Assembly (NCBI RefSeq): GCF_002259405.1
Contig: NZ_NPFW01000022.1
Span: forward strand, 434,001 to 498,000
DNA: 64,000 nucleotides
Reading direction: 5' to 3'
DNA from: Rhodococcus sp. 14-2483-1-2
GTDB taxonomy: Bacteria; Actinomycetota; Actinomycetes; Mycobacteriales; Mycobacteriaceae
The notes beneath the pieces were generated by a model. It saw only the letters and a list, made by a program, of their open reading frames with translations. It was not told where the DNA came from and ran no database searches. Position numbers and translations under genes: made by a program. How positions within the stretch are numbered: position 1 is the stretch's first letter; each line of letters starts with the position of its first letter. Of this stretch, positions 17,165-26,469 are shown piece by piece.

Positions 17165-18565
17165 GTGATGACGCAATCCACCGATCGGCACACTGCCAAA
17201 GTCATCGGAGTCACGATTGCCGCCGCTGTCGGCGGCTTCTTGTTCGGGTTCGATTCGTCCGTCGTCAACGGCGCGGTGGACTCCATCCAGGAGAACTTCG
17301 CACTGTCGTCGTTCGTCACCGGCTTCGCCGTGGCCATCGCGCTTCTCGGTTGTGCGGTCGGTGCCTGGTTCGCCGGCCGGCTCGCCGACAGCTGGGGCCG
17401 AAAGAAGGTGATGCTGCTCGGTTCCGCACTGTTCACCATCTCGTCGGTGGGATCCGGGTTCGCGTTCAGCGTCCCGGATCTCATGCTGTGGCGTGTACTC
17501 GGCGGCCTCGGCATCGGCATCGCATCGGTCATTGCGCCCGCCTACATCTCGGAGATTGCCCCGGCGCGCTATCGAGGTGGATTGGCCTCGCTGCAGCAGC
17601 TGGCCATCACCATCGGAATTTTCGCCGCCCTGCTGTCGGACGCGGTGCTGCAGAACGCGGCAGGTGGGCCGTCGAACGACCTGTGGTTCGGGCTCGAAGC
17701 CTGGCGATGGATGTTCCTGGTCGGCGTGGCACCGGCACTCGTCTACGGTTTTCTCGCCACACTGATTCCCGAGTCGCCCAGATACCTCGTCGGAAAACAT
17801 CTCGACGAGGAAGCGGCTCGCATTCTGGGAGACATCACCGGAGAGGTGAACCCGAACGAAAGGGTCAAAGAGATCCGACTGACCTTGCGTCGGGAATCGA
17901 AATCGTCCTTCGCCGATATCCGTGGACCCAAGTTCGGTCTGCAACCGATCGTCTGGGTCGGCATCACGATGGCGATTCTGCAGCAGTTCGTCGGCATCAA
18001 CGCGATCTTCTACTACTCGACGACCCTGTGGAAATCCGTCGGTTTCAGCGAGAACCAATCTTTCGTCACCTCGGTGATCACCTCTGTCATCAATGTCTCG
18101 ATGACATTCGTCGCCATCTTGTTCGTCGACCGATTCGGCCGACGGAATCTGCTCATGATCGGCTCGATAGGTATGTTCGTCGGCCTCGTACTGGCGGCCG
18201 TTTCGTTCACTCAGGCAGTGGGCAGCGGGGACCAACTCGAATTGCCGTCCCCGTGGGGACCGGTCGCTCTCGTCGGAGCGAACCTCTTCGTGGTCTTCTT
18301 CGCCGCAACCTGGGGACCGATCATGTGGGTCATGCTCGGGGAGATGTTCCCCAACCGAATGCGAGCCGTCGCTCTCGGTATCAGTACTGCCGCGAACTGG
18401 ATTGCCAACTTCGCCATCACACTCGCATTTCCGCCGTTGTCCGACACCATCGGACTCGGATTCATCTATTCGTTCTTTGCGTTCTTCGCGATCCTGTCTT
18501 TCTTCTTCGTCAAGTACAAGATCACGGAAACCAAAGGAATGGAGCTCGAGGACATGGAGATCTGA
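17165..18565 (+). CDS. MFS sugar transporter (SP family, glucose/xylose-H+ symporter type)
   Basis: Twelve-helix importer of 466 aa from the sugar porter family. The family marks are in order: GFLFGFDSSVVNGA in helix 1, DSWGRKK in the loop after helix 2, PESPRYLVG after helix 6, QQFVGINAIFYYS in helix 7, and DRFGRRN after helix 8. The usual PETKG near the C-terminus is replaced by TETKGMELEDME. These marks predict uptake of a hexose, pentose or polyol by proton symport. GTG at 17165 and ATG at 17168 are both possible starts. The YciI-like gene starts one base after its stop, so the two form an operon. The sugar cannot be named. Confidence 0.88.
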   Translation: MMTQSTDRHTAKVIGVTIAAAVGGFLFGFDSSVVNGAVDSIQENFALSSFVTGFAVAIALLGCAVGAWFAGRLADSWGRKKVMLLGSALFTISSVGSGFAFSVPDLMLWRVLGGLGIGIASVIAPAYISEIAPARYRGGLASLQQLAITIGIFAALLSDAVLQNAAGGPSNDLWFGLEAWRWMFLVGVAPALVYGFLATLIPESPRYLVGKHLDEEAARILGDITGEVNPNERVKEIRLTLRRESKSSFADIRGPKFGLQPIVWVGITMAILQQFVGINAIFYYSTTLWKSVGFSENQSFVTSVITSVINVSMTFVAILFVDRFGRRNLLMIGSIGMFVGLVLAAVSFTQAVGSGDQLELPSPWGPVALVGANLFVVFFAATWGPIMWVMLGEMFPNRMRAVALGISTAANWIANFAITLAFPPLSDTIGLGFIYSFFAFFAILSFFFVKYKITETKGMELEDMEI

Positions 18566-18566
18566 C

Positions 18567-18836
18567 ATGCCGATGTTCGTCGTCGAATACGCGTACACCC
18601 CCGAGACATCCTCGGGCCGTGACGATCACCGCACCGACCACCGCGCCTGGCTGCGCGAACTCGAGCGCCGCAAGATCCTCCGATCGTCGAGCCCACTCGC
18701 CGATCACAGTGGTGCCACGATGATCGTCGACGGCACCGACAAGGCGAGTGTGGAGCGCATGTTCGCACACGATCCCTTCGCCCTGGCCCATCTGATAGAT
18801 CGCGTTCAGATCGAAGAGTGGGTGGCAGGGACGTAG
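18567..18836 (+). CDS. YciI-like small protein
   Basis: Protein of 89 aa with the YciI (dimeric ferredoxin-like) fold. The conserved histidine and arginine of the family lie in RTDHRAWLRELER, and the C-terminal part DPFALAHLIDRVQIEEW has the usual amphipathic pattern. Starting at MPMFVVEYAY one base after the MFS stop codon, it is clearly co-transcribed with the sugar transporter. YciI proteins are putative isomerases or hydrolases, and no specific reaction is assigned here. Its last 31 bp overlap the 3' end of the convergent GT87 gene. Confidence 0.8.
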   Translation: MPMFVVEYAYTPETSSGRDDHRTDHRAWLRELERRKILRSSSPLADHSGATMIVDGTDKASVERMFAHDPFALAHLIDRVQIEEWVAGT

Positions 18837-20179
18837 CGGACAGTCGAGTCCTTCCGCAGTCCTATCGCCGCTACCACCAGAACGATCACGTAAACAACGC
18901 AATACGCGTTCCGCAGTCCTCCGTCGAGGATCGGCGATAAGGACTGCATGAACGTGCCGATCACCACCACGTCGGCCTGAGTGCGATACCAGGCCACGAA
19001 AGGAGCTGTGGCGGCGAGCAATCCGAGGATGCGCAGCGTGCGGCCGCGCACGCTCGTCCGCGAGCTCGCACATGCATCGAGTCCGATCACCAACAGCGGA
19101 ACGCACCACACCCAATGATGGCCCCAGGAGAACGGCGACACCATCGGCGCCGTGAGACCGCACAGCGTCATCGCCAGCAGTGTTCTCCCCGCACGGTGAG
19201 CTCGATACGACACCCACATCCCCGCAGCAAGGACGATCAAGGCCGCAGGCAACCACACGATCACAGGCGGATGCTCGGTTCCCCACGCCCGCGCCACCAC
19301 CCCCCGAACCGACTGGTTCGCGGGAGACGTGGTCGACCCCACTCGGTCCGAGGCGAGGATCGCGGAGGTCCAATAGCGCCACGCGTCGGAGAACACGACC
19401 ACAAATCCGATCAGCACCGTGACCAGACCGGTGACGGCCGCAGTCCATGCCGCTCGCCATTGCTTCTGCGCGATCGACATGACGATGAACAGGCCGGGTG
19501 TCAGCTTCAGACCTGCCGCGATTCCGACGCCGACCCCGCGGAGCCGACTGCCCTCGGGCCGGCCGAGATCCCACAGCACCAACACGAGCAACAACAGATT
19601 GATCTGGCCCAACCACAGCGACATGCGCACCGGCTCCAGCCACGAGCAACCCACCGCCAGACCCACACTCACCACTTTGGTCCGCGTGCAATTCTCGTAT
19701 CCGAGTCGTCGCCAGCTGAGATGGACCACGCCGTAGAGCAACACGACATTGGATACGTTCACCAGCAATCCGGTCGCCGTATCGGAGAGCAAGCCCAGGG
19801 GTGCGAACAGCACAGCAGCGAACGGCGGATACGTGAACGGCAGCGCGCCGAACAACGAAAACGAGTACAGCTCTTCGCTACCGAGTACGGTTGCGCCGCC
19901 GTGTCGGTAGACGAGAGCGTCGACACCGTTGCCGAACAACCCGTACAACGAGTCGAACGACAGCAAACGATCGTGAGCGGCGAATGCCACCACACCGATC
20001 ACTGCCGACATCGCCACGAACCACCGCGAATGCCGTCGCTCGATCCCGTCGTTCCGGGAATCCCGCGGCGGGGTGCCATCCACGGACTCGACGGCGGCCC
20101 AGTCGGAGTCACCGTCGCCGAGAGCCGGATCGCTTCGGCTGTCCGAGACGTCGGTTCTACCGTCGAAGACGAGGGTCAT
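18806..20179 (-). CDS. GT87 (DUF2029) polyprenol-phosphate-mannose-dependent mannosyltransferase-like protein
   Basis: Membrane glycosyltransferase of 457 aa with about ten hydrophobic segments. The segment SLWLGQINLLLLVLVLWDLG and the loop MVSPFSWGHHWVW are typical of the alpha-(1->2)-mannosyltransferases that branch lipomannan and lipoarabinomannan in mycobacteria (Rv2181 group). These enzymes use polyprenyl-phosphate mannose outside the membrane. The N-terminal 40 residues are hydrophilic and cytosolic. ATG at 20179 (MTLVFDGRTD) is preferred; the frame is open to 20224. It stands alone on the minus strand, and its 3' end overlaps the YciI gene. Which glycan it serves is not shown by its neighbours. 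Confidence 0.8.
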   Translation of the reverse strand: MTLVFDGRTDVSDSRSDPALGDGDSDWAAVESVDGTPPRDSRNDGIERRHSRWFVAMSAVIGVVAFAAHDRLLSFDSLYGLFGNGVDALVYRHGGATVLGSEELYSFSLFGALPFTYPPFAAVLFAPLGLLSDTATGLLVNVSNVVLLYGVVHLSWRRLGYENCTRTKVVSVGLAVGCSWLEPVRMSLWLGQINLLLLVLVLWDLGRPEGSRLRGVGVGIAAGLKLTPGLFIVMSIAQKQWRAAWTAAVTGLVTVLIGFVVVFSDAWRYWTSAILASDRVGSTTSPANQSVRGVVARAWGTEHPPVIVWLPAALIVLAAGMWVSYRAHRAGRTLLAMTLCGLTAPMVSPFSWGHHWVWCVPLLVIGLDACASSRTSVRGRTLRILGLLAATAPFVAWYRTQADVVVIGTFMQSLSPILDGGLRNAYCVVYVIVLVVAAIGLRKDSTVRYVPATHSSI

Positions 20180-20467
20180 GGACAAAACATGCCAGTCGTC
20201 ACGGTTTGGACAACAACGACACACCAGCCACGCAGGTCACATATTCGCAAAGAAAATGATCGACACTCGGCGTGAATCGACTCGATGTCACGACGCGATC
20301 GATTCCGTACTCCTCGCTGCATTCGTCGATCACTCGTTCGTGAAATCCGAGAGTTCGGTGTTGCTCTCGGTACCGAACCTGCAGCCAGGTCGAGAAGGTT
20401 CTCACATGACCGGTAGTGCATTGTGAGGGATAGAAACAATCCGTCGACCGGACGCCGAAAGCAGGCC
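20180..20467. other. divergent intergenic region, nothing firm seen
   Basis: About 290 bp between the divergent GT87 and CynX-like genes. It is more AT-rich than the coding DNA. It must hold both promoters, but I see no clear -35/-10 pair, hairpin or conserved reading frame. If the MFS starts at the GTG at 20423 instead of the ATG at 20468, the gap shrinks by 45 bp. Confidence 0.5.
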
Positions 20468-21796
20468 ATGAAGTCCCGAACCGTGTTCGCTGTGTTCACC
20501 GTCGTGGTCTTCGGTCTCGGACTGCGTCTGCTGTTCGGCAGCACCTCGGCTCTCACCTCGAATATTGCGGCGTTCTACTCTGCCGGTTCCGTCTCGATGG
20601 CGCTGTTGACGACGGGACCGGTGATCTTCCTCGGTGTGTGCGCTGCCGCTGCAGGTTCTTTGCTGCGTCGCGCGCGGGTCACACACGTGCTCGTCGGGTG
20701 CTTGATTCTCGTTGCGGTCGGCACCGCGGTGCGCGCGGTGCCGTCCTGGCCGGTACTGGTGGCGGGAACCCTCGCGGCGGCTGCGGGCATTGCGGTCGCG
20801 AACGTGTTGGGTCCGGTACTGGTGCGCGTGATCGTGCAGGAGTGGAGCCTGCGGGAACGACCAGGAAAGCAGGAGTGGAGCCTGCAGGAACGACCCGGTG
20901 AACAGGAGTGGAGCCTGCGGGAACGACCGGAGAGTCCGGCGGTGTCGGCTCGCCGGCTGGGGTTGTTGACCGGTGTGTTGACGGCCGTGATCAGCGCCAG
21001 TGCCGGTGTGGCGTCGGGGGTCTCGGTTCCGTTGACGGAGTCGCTCGACGGCGCGTGGCGGTGGGTGCTCGGGTTGTGGGCGGTCCCGGTGGTGATCGCG
21101 GCGTTGTGTATGGCACTGCTGTCCCGGATGTTCGCGAGGACGGGGTCGTCGCCGGCGGTGTCCGGTTCCGTGGGATCGCGGGGCAGTTCGGGCGTGCTGC
21201 GCTCCCCCGTCGCGTGGGCGGTGACGGCGTTCATGGGTGTGCAGTCACTCATGGCGTATTCGTTGATCGCGTGGCTGCCCACGATCTACCAGGACCGAGG
21301 TGTGGACGCCGCCGCGGCCGGATTGCTGTTGACGGCTCTGTCGGTCAGCAGTGTCGTGACGGCGCTGACGGTGCCGAACGTGGCCACCGGATTGTCGAGG
21401 CAGAGCGTTCTGGCCGTTGCGGTGGTGTTGCCCACGGTTGCCGGCTTGTTGGGAGTGCTGTCCTCGGCCGATTCATGGGCGCTGCTGTGGGCCGTGCTGC
21501 TCGGACTCGGCCAAGGTGGGCAGTTGTCCTTGGCGATGACGCTGATGAATCTGCGGGCCGCGACGGCACGTGATGCTGCATCGCTGAGTTCGATGGCACA
21601 GACGGTCGGCTACATGCTGGCAGCCTGCGGCCCGGTGGTGTGCGGCGCAGTACATTCGGCAACGCAACGGTGGGAACCGTCGGTGCTCTTCCTGCTCGTG
21701 ATGACGGCTCCGATGGCAGTCGCGGGCGCGGTGGCCGGACGCCGCGCGTTCTACGGCGGCGACGTCCGGCAGGAGACCGGCGTCAGAGGCTCTTGA
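20468..21796 (+). CDS. CynX/NimT-like MFS transporter carrying an in-frame 33-bp repeat array
   Basis: Major facilitator of about 442 aa related to the cyanate/nitroimidazole (CynX/NimT) subfamily, with about twelve hydrophobic segments. N-terminal marks are [14 protein letters not shown] and [24 protein letters not shown] and [16 protein letters not shown] are typical of the C-terminal half. Between helices 4 and 5, after VLVRVIV, the chain is interrupted by three repeats of Q-E-W-S-L-R/Q-E-R-P, encoded by a 33-bp tandem repeat (20837-20928); helix 5 then resumes at [12 protein letters not shown]. The insert is hydrophilic and should lie in a cytosolic loop, so function may survive. GTG at 20423 is an alternative start. 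Its last 14 bp overlap the convergent dxs gene. Substrate unknown. Confidence 0.82.
   Translation: MKSRTVFAVFTVVVFGLGLRLLFGSTSALTSNIAAFYSAGSVSMALLTTGPVIFLGVCAAAAGSLLRRARVTHVLVGCLILVAVGTAVRAVPSWPVLVAGTLAAAAGIAVANVLGPVLVRVIVQEWSLRERPGKQEWSLQERPGEQEWSLRERPESPAVSARRLGLLTGVLTAVISASAGVASGVSVPLTESLDGAWRWVLGLWAVPVVIAALCMALLSRMFARTGSSPAVSGSVGSRGSSGVLRSPVAWAVTAFMGVQSLMAYSLIAWLPTIYQDRGVDAAAAGLLLTALSVSSVVTALTVPNVATGLSRQSVLAVAVVLPTVAGLLGVLSSADSWALLWAVLLGLGQGGQLSLAMTLMNLRAATARDAASLSSMAQTVGYMLAACGPVVCGAVHSATQRWEPSVLFLLVMTAPMAVAGAVAGRRAFYGGDVRQETGVRGS
20837..20928 (+). repeat. tandem intragenic repeat: three 26-nt units, 33-bp period
   Basis: Units at 20837-20862, 20870-20895 and 20903-20928 share a 26-nt core containing GGAGTGGAGCCTGC; the middle unit has one change (CAGG for CGGG). 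The 7-nt spacers differ in sequence but not in length, so the reading frame is kept (eleven codons per period). The same core recurs at 28331-28389 in an unrelated gene. Confidence 0.95.
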
Positions 21797-23663
21797 CCCA
21801 GTGCGAGACCCGCTGTACGACGTCCTCGCAGGTGAGACCGAGTTCGTGGTGCAGCTGTTCGCGTGATGCGTGGTCCAGGAATCGTTGTGGCACACCGAGA
21901 TCACGACACGGGGTATCGACGCCTGCCGCGCGAAGAGCCGCGGACAGGGTCGAGCCGACACCACCGTGCAGGCCACTGTCTTCGAGGGTGACCACCATCC
22001 GATAGTCCTCCGCCAATTTCAGCAGCGCCTGTGGGATGGGCAGCACCCATCTGGGGTCGACCACAGCCGCCGAGATGCCGTCCTGTCGGAGTTTCTCCGC
22101 GGCGTGCACGGCCAGCGGACCGAACACTCCGACGGCCACGATCAGCACATCGCCCGTGGCACCGGACGGCTCGGTCAGTACGTCGACAATTCCGTCGAGT
22201 CTGCGCACTGCGGGCACGGTTTCGGTCACCGCGCCCTTCGGAAAGCGCAGCGCGGTGGGTCCGTCGGACGTTGCGATCGCCTCGGCCAGTTCTTCTCGCA
22301 GTGTCTCGGCATCTCGTGGCGCCGCCACCCTCATACCGGGGATGATGCCGAGCAGGGACATGTCCCACATGCCGTTGTGGCTGGCACCGTCGGCCCCCGT
22401 GACACCGGCGCGGTCGAGCACCACGGTGACCGGCAAGCCGAGCAGCGCCACGTCCATCAGCAATTGATCGAACGCTCGATTGAGGAAGGTGGAGTAGATC
22501 GCGACCACCGGATGCATGCCGCCCAGTGCGAGTCCGGCAGCCGACGTCATCGCGTGCTGCTCGGCGATTCCGACGTCGAACAACCGGTCGGGGAAGCGAA
22601 CTCCGAACGCGGCGAGACCGGTGGGCGCGGCCATCGCAGCGGTGATCGCCACGACGTCCTCGTTCTGTTCGCCCTGCTCGATCAGGGCCGCCGAGAACAC
22701 CGAGGTCCAGTCCGGTGCCGACTTCGACCGCGCCAGTCCCGTCAACGGATCGATGATCCCGGTGGCGTGCATCTGATCTGCGACGTCGTTCTCCGCGTGA
22801 ACGTAACCCATGCCTTTGCGCGTCACCGCGTGGACGATGACCGGGCCGCCGTATGCCTTGGCTCGACGCAGAGCCGATTCCATCGCGTGCTGGTCGTGGC
22901 CGTCGACCGGACCCAGATATTTGATTCCGAGATCGGTGAACATCACCTGCGGGCTGATGGCGTCCTTCACTCCGGCCTTCATGCCGTGCAACATCGCGTA
23001 GGCCGTGGGCCCGACGATCGGAATGCGACGAACGATGCGGCGACCGTTGTCCAGCACCTTCTCGTACCCGGGCTGGAGCCGTAGGGCCGCCAGATGATCG
23101 GCCAAGCCCCCGATGGTCGGGGCGTACGAGCGACCGTTGTCGTTGACGACGATCACCAGGGATCGGTCGCGGCCTGCGGCGATGTTGTTGAGGGCCTCCC
23201 AGCACATTCCACCGGTGAGCGCGCCGTCGCCGACCACTGCGACCACGTGCCGGTCGGTTTCGCCTTTCAGGGCGAACGCTTTGGCCAGGCCGTCGGCGTA
23301 GGAGAGGGACGCCGACGCGTGCGAGGACTCGACCCAGTCGTGTTCGCTCTCGACCCGTGACGGGTAGCCCGACAGGCCGCCCTGCTTACGCAGCGTGTCG
23401 AACAGACCGGTGCGCCCGGTCAGCATCTTGTGTACGTACGCCTGATGACCGGTGTCGAAAATGACGGGATCACGCGGGGAGTCGAAGATGCGATGAATCG
23501 CCAATGTCAGTTCCACCACACCGAGATTGGGACCGAGGTGGCCGCCGGTAGCGGACACCTTCTCGACGAGGAACGCACGGATCTCGCGAGCCAGTTCGGC
23601 CAGCTCCGCACTGCCGAGGTCGCGCAAGTCCTCGGGCGTCTGAATTCGAGCTAGGACACCCAA
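21783..23663 (-). CDS. dxs: 1-deoxy-D-xylulose-5-phosphate synthase
   Basis: First enzyme of the MEP isoprenoid pathway: condenses pyruvate with glyceraldehyde 3-phosphate using thiamine diphosphate. Length 626 aa is normal. The TPP-binding motif is [17 protein letters not shown], the pyrimidine domain carries [17 protein letters not shown] with the catalytic Glu, and [16 protein letters not shown] shapes the active site. The start is an unusual TTG at 23663, supported by GGAGGGAG about 8 nt upstream and by agreement with the family N-terminus. Isoprenoid units made here feed decaprenyl phosphate, the carrier used by the AftC and GT87 enzymes of this window. The 3' end overlaps the MFS gene by 14 bp. 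Confidence 0.95.
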   Translation of the reverse strand: MGVLARIQTPEDLRDLGSAELAELAREIRAFLVEKVSATGGHLGPNLGVVELTLAIHRIFDSPRDPVIFDTGHQAYVHKMLTGRTGLFDTLRKQGGLSGYPSRVESEHDWVESSHASASLSYADGLAKAFALKGETDRHVVAVVGDGALTGGMCWEALNNIAAGRDRSLVIVVNDNGRSYAPTIGGLADHLAALRLQPGYEKVLDNGRRIVRRIPIVGPTAYAMLHGMKAGVKDAISPQVMFTDLGIKYLGPVDGHDQHAMESALRRAKAYGGPVIVHAVTRKGMGYVHAENDVADQMHATGIIDPLTGLARSKSAPDWTSVFSAALIEQGEQNEDVVAITAAMAAPTGLAAFGVRFPDRLFDVGIAEQHAMTSAAGLALGGMHPVVAIYSTFLNRAFDQLLMDVALLGLPVTVVLDRAGVTGADGASHNGMWDMSLLGIIPGMRVAAPRDAETLREELAEAIATSDGPTALRFPKGAVTETVPAVRRLDGIVDVLTEPSGATGDVLIVAVGVFGPLAVHAAEKLRQDGISAAVVDPRWVLPIPQALLKLAEDYRMVVTLEDSGLHGGVGSTLSAALRAAGVDTPCRDLGVPQRFLDHASREQLHHELGLTCEDVVQRVSHWVKSL

Positions 23664-23703
23664 CGAGATCGCTCCCTCCGGCCGGAAAACACAATGAAAT
23701 TTC

Positions 23704-23709
23704 AGTCTA
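23704..23709 (-). promoter_or_regulatory. -10 element of dxs
   Basis: TAGACT on the minus strand, about 40 bp upstream of the TTG start, predicts a 5' leader of roughly 34 nt that contains the GGAGGGAG ribosome-binding site. No clear -35 was seen. Confidence 0.4.
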
Positions 23710-23828
23710 CGGAGTTACCGTGCACTGCTGCTCCGCCCAGCATCGTCACGCCGACAGTACCGTCGAACATCGAGGTGCTCTGGGCCAGCCGCCCCTAACC
23801 TCGGCGGAGACGAATCGGACATCACACA

Positions 23829-23834
23829 TACAGT
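23829..23834 (+). promoter_or_regulatory. -10 element of glsA, predicted leaderless
   Basis: TACAGT ends 7 nt before the ATG at 23842, so the transcript should begin at or next to the start codon. This favours ATG 23842 over the in-frame GTG at 23833. Confidence 0.45.
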
Positions 23835-23841
23835 GTGGCCT

Positions 23842-25668
23842 ATGAGCAACGTGGTCGATGCCATCCTGCGCCGAGTTCACGAATTATGCCGAGACGACAC
23901 GTCCGGGCAGGTGGCGGACTACATTCCCGAACTGGCCGCCGTCACGCCGGACGGGTTCGGTATCGCGCTGACGACCACGGACGGTTACGTCTACGAGGTC
24001 GGCGACACTCGACTCCCCTTCACGATTCAATCCATCTCCAAGCCGTTCACCTATGCACTGGCGTTGGCCGACCGGGGACTGGACGTCGTCGCGAGCAAGG
24101 TCGACGTCGAACCGTCCGGTGAGCCGTTCAACGAGATCAGTCTCGACCCCGTCACCGAGCGACCGCGCAACCCGATGATCAACGCCGGTGCCATCACGTC
24201 GGCGTCGCTGATCGCCGGGCGAAGTGCCGAGGATCGATTCGAGCGCATTCGAGCCTCGTACTCGCGGTATGCAGGGAGGACTCTGACGTTCAACGACGCC
24301 GTCTACCGGTCGGAGGCCCGCACCGGCAATCGCAACCGCGCAATCGGGTACATGCTCCGTTCGTTCGACATCATCGACCACGATCCCGACGCCGCCGTCG
24401 ATCTGTACTTCCGCCAGTGCTCTATCGACGTCACCGCCGCGGACCTCGCCATGATGGCGGCCACGATGGCCAACAACGGCGTCAACCCGCGCACGCGTGA
24501 ACGTGCACTTGCACCGGCTCTGGTCGAACGAGTGCTGTCGGTCATGACGACATGTGGGATGTACGACGGCGCGGGCGACTGGGTCGCGAGGGTCGGCCTG
24601 CCGGCCAAGAGCGGGGTCGGAGGCGGGATCCTCGCGGTACTCCCGGGGCAGATGGGCATCGCCGTCTACTCCCCGCGGCTCGATTCGCACGGGAACAGCG
24701 TCCGTGGAGTCGCCGCCTGCCGAGAACTCTCGAAACGCCTCGAACTGCACTTCCTGCACGTCACCCGAGCTGCGAAGTCCTCGATCCGGCGCCGATACGT
24801 GGTCACCGAGGCACCGTCACGCAAACGGCGATCGGACGTGGAACAGAACACCTTGGCTGCCGTGGGCGATCGAGCCCGCGTGTACGAACTACACGGGGAT
24901 CTGCTGTTCTCCGGTGCCGAGACTGCTGTCCGTGAGATCGGCGACCTCGATCGGGAACTGGATGCCCTCGTCATCGATGTGCGAGGCGTCGACGAGGTCA
25001 GTGACATCGCCCGGACCATGTTCGAGGATCTCCGTCAGGATCTCGCGGAGCACGGCTGTGTGGTGGGTCTGGTGGATCCGAGAGCGATCATGGGTCACAC
25101 GACGTCGAGTCTCGACCCGGCCGACCCCGCGGGCCGAACCTACTCGAGCCTGGGTGCGGCCATCCAGTGGGCCGAGAATCTGTTGCTCGATCGCCATTGC
25201 GCGGGTGTGCGACAGCCGACGGTCGTCACCACGGCCGAGCATCCGTTGCTGGCCGGGCTGTCCGCCGCACAGTTCGACGCCGTGACTCCGTATCTGGAGA
25301 AGCGGCACTACGCGCGCGGAGACGTGATCGTTCGCCAGGGTGATGCGGCTGCGGGCCTGTTCCTGATGCTGCGCGGTGAGGTGACGTCCACGGCCGTCGC
25401 CGCCGACGGCGGCAAGCACCGCATCACGACACTCTCCCCCGGCATGAGCTTCGGTGAGATGCCCCTGCTGATGTCGGTACCGTTCCTGCTCGACATGGTC
25501 GCCGACACACCGGTCGATCTCGTGGTGGTGTCGGCGGCGCACTTCCAGGCGCTCACGCGCGATGCACCGGAGATCAAGCTGGCGCTGCTGGAAAATCTCG
25601 CCACCGGAGCCTACGGCCAGATGGCCGCGGTGATCAGAACGCTCGGGCGGTTCGACATCGGCATCTGA
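23842..25668 (+). CDS. glsA: glutaminase fused to STAS and cyclic-nucleotide-binding domains
   Basis: Three-part protein of 608 aa. Residues 1-300 are a serine-dependent beta-lactamase-fold glutaminase, which converts glutamine to glutamate and ammonia: QSISKPFTYAL carries the Ser-x-x-Lys pair, with NPMINAGAI and the glycine-rich KSGVGGGILAV further on. Residues about 335-450 fit a STAS domain (ARVYELHGDLLFSGAE). Residues about 460-590 fit a cyclic-nucleotide-binding domain (ARGDVIVRQGDAAAGLFLMLRGE and GMSFGEMPLL). Glutaminase-STAS fusions are known in actinobacteria; the added sensor domain suggests allosteric control by cNMP or a phosphate-rich ligand. The phosphate-binding arginine expected after FGEMPLL is not evident, so cNMP binding is uncertain. 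Confidence 0.9.
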   Translation: MSNVVDAILRRVHELCRDDTSGQVADYIPELAAVTPDGFGIALTTTDGYVYEVGDTRLPFTIQSISKPFTYALALADRGLDVVASKVDVEPSGEPFNEISLDPVTERPRNPMINAGAITSASLIAGRSAEDRFERIRASYSRYAGRTLTFNDAVYRSEARTGNRNRAIGYMLRSFDIIDHDPDAAVDLYFRQCSIDVTAADLAMMAATMANNGVNPRTRERALAPALVERVLSVMTTCGMYDGAGDWVARVGLPAKSGVGGGILAVLPGQMGIAVYSPRLDSHGNSVRGVAACRELSKRLELHFLHVTRAAKSSIRRRYVVTEAPSRKRRSDVEQNTLAAVGDRARVYELHGDLLFSGAETAVREIGDLDRELDALVIDVRGVDEVSDIARTMFEDLRQDLAEHGCVVGLVDPRAIMGHTTSSLDPADPAGRTYSSLGAAIQWAENLLLDRHCAGVRQPTVVTTAEHPLLAGLSAAQFDAVTPYLEKRHYARGDVIVRQGDAAAGLFLMLRGEVTSTAVAADGGKHRITTLSPGMSFGEMPLLMSVPFLLDMVADTPVDLVVVSAAHFQALTRDAPEIKLALLENLATGAYGQMAAVIRTLGRFDIGI

Positions 25669-25689
25669 CCGAACGTCGAACCGCCCGAG
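25642..25689. terminator. inverted repeat across the glsA stop, between convergent glsA and rskA
   Basis: A perfect 15-bp inverted repeat, left arm 25642-25656 and right arm 25675-25689, with an 18-nt loop that contains the glsA stop codon. It can form in transcripts from either side and sits between converging genes; there is no long T run. Confidence 0.6.
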
Positions 25690-25710
25690 GCGACTGTGCG
25701 TGTGCTGCTC

Positions 25711-26469
25711 TCAGGCGCCCAACGTCAGCATCGTGAGCACCTCGGTCGGCTGCGCCGACCCGCCTGCGGGCTCGAGTGAGAACGCGAAGTTCGTCGACGC
25801 CCCGAGACCGTCGATCACCGTGCCGTCCTCGGAGGAAAGCTGATCCTCGGTCACCACACCGGCAGAGCGAGGCGAACCGTCCACGAACCACATCTGGTAA
25901 ACGCGGCCCGGCGGTGGCTGCGGAACTCCATCGAGATCGACGACGACCGCGTTCCGGGCCAGCGAGTACGCCACGGTCGCCGAGCCGCCACCGGGGAACT
26001 CCGCCGTCACCTGTCGTGAATCGGGCGCGGCCACGATCTGGTCCGCCTGAGACGGCTGCGCATCGGTGCCCATGGTCTGACTGACGACCACAACGCCACC
26101 GACGGCGACGACCACCGCGGCCGCAGCCGAGACCATCGAGTACCGCCAGGCCTTCGAGCGTTCGCGCCGATGCCTGTGCAGCGGTGTGACGTTCGGTGGC
26201 AGCTTGTGGACCGTGGGCTCCTGATCGCTGACGGCGACCTGATCGAGCACCCGTTGCCGAAGGGACTCGGGCGCGGGAGAGGCGTCGGCCGCCGCTGCCA
26301 GGGCCAGCGTCTCGTGGATCTCGCCCACCAGGACGTCGAACTGGGCGCGTGCGGTGTCGTCGACGCGCAACCGTTCTGTCTCGATGTCGCGTCGTTCGGC
26401 TTCGGTGGTCGCGTGCAGGGCATAGACCTCCGCGTCGTCGAGCAGTCGTTGTCGTGACGATTCGTTCAT
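25711..26469 (-). CDS. rskA: anti-sigma-K factor RskA
   Basis: Membrane anti-sigma factor of 252 aa that holds SigK inactive until regulated proteolysis. The cytosolic N-terminal part (1-105) has the anti-sigma zinc-less fold (DDAEVYALHATTEAERRDIE), a single membrane helix covers about 111-130, and the extracytoplasmic RskA domain follows, ending in LEPAGGSAQPTEVLTMLTLG. The start ATG at 26469 (MNESSRQR) overlaps the sigK stop by 4 bp, so the pair is translated together in balanced amounts. The frame is open further upstream, but the overlap decides the start. Confidence 0.92.
   Translation of the reverse strand: MNESSRQRLLDDAEVYALHATTEAERRDIETERLRVDDTARAQFDVLVGEIHETLALAAAADASPAPESLRQRVLDQVAVSDQEPTVHKLPPNVTPLHRHRRERSKAWRYSMVSAAAAVVVAVGGVVVVSQTMGTDAQPSQADQIVAAPDSRQVTAEFPGGGSATVAYSLARNAVVVDLDGVPQPPPGRVYQMWFVDGSPRSAGVVTEDQLSSEDGTVIDGLGASTNFAFSLEPAGGSAQPTEVLTMLTLGA

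Noticed and set aside
20837..20928. CRISPR-like array (26-nt repeats with spacers)
   Set aside because: Spacers are only 7 nt, units lie inside an open reading frame in phase, and no cas gene is near. The arrangement is a coding tandem repeat.
25761..25790. A further copy of the 26-nt repeat in rskA (reads LEPAGGS)
   Set aside because: The similarity is to the translated peptide only; this segment is a conserved part of the RskA domain and the DNA does not match the core.
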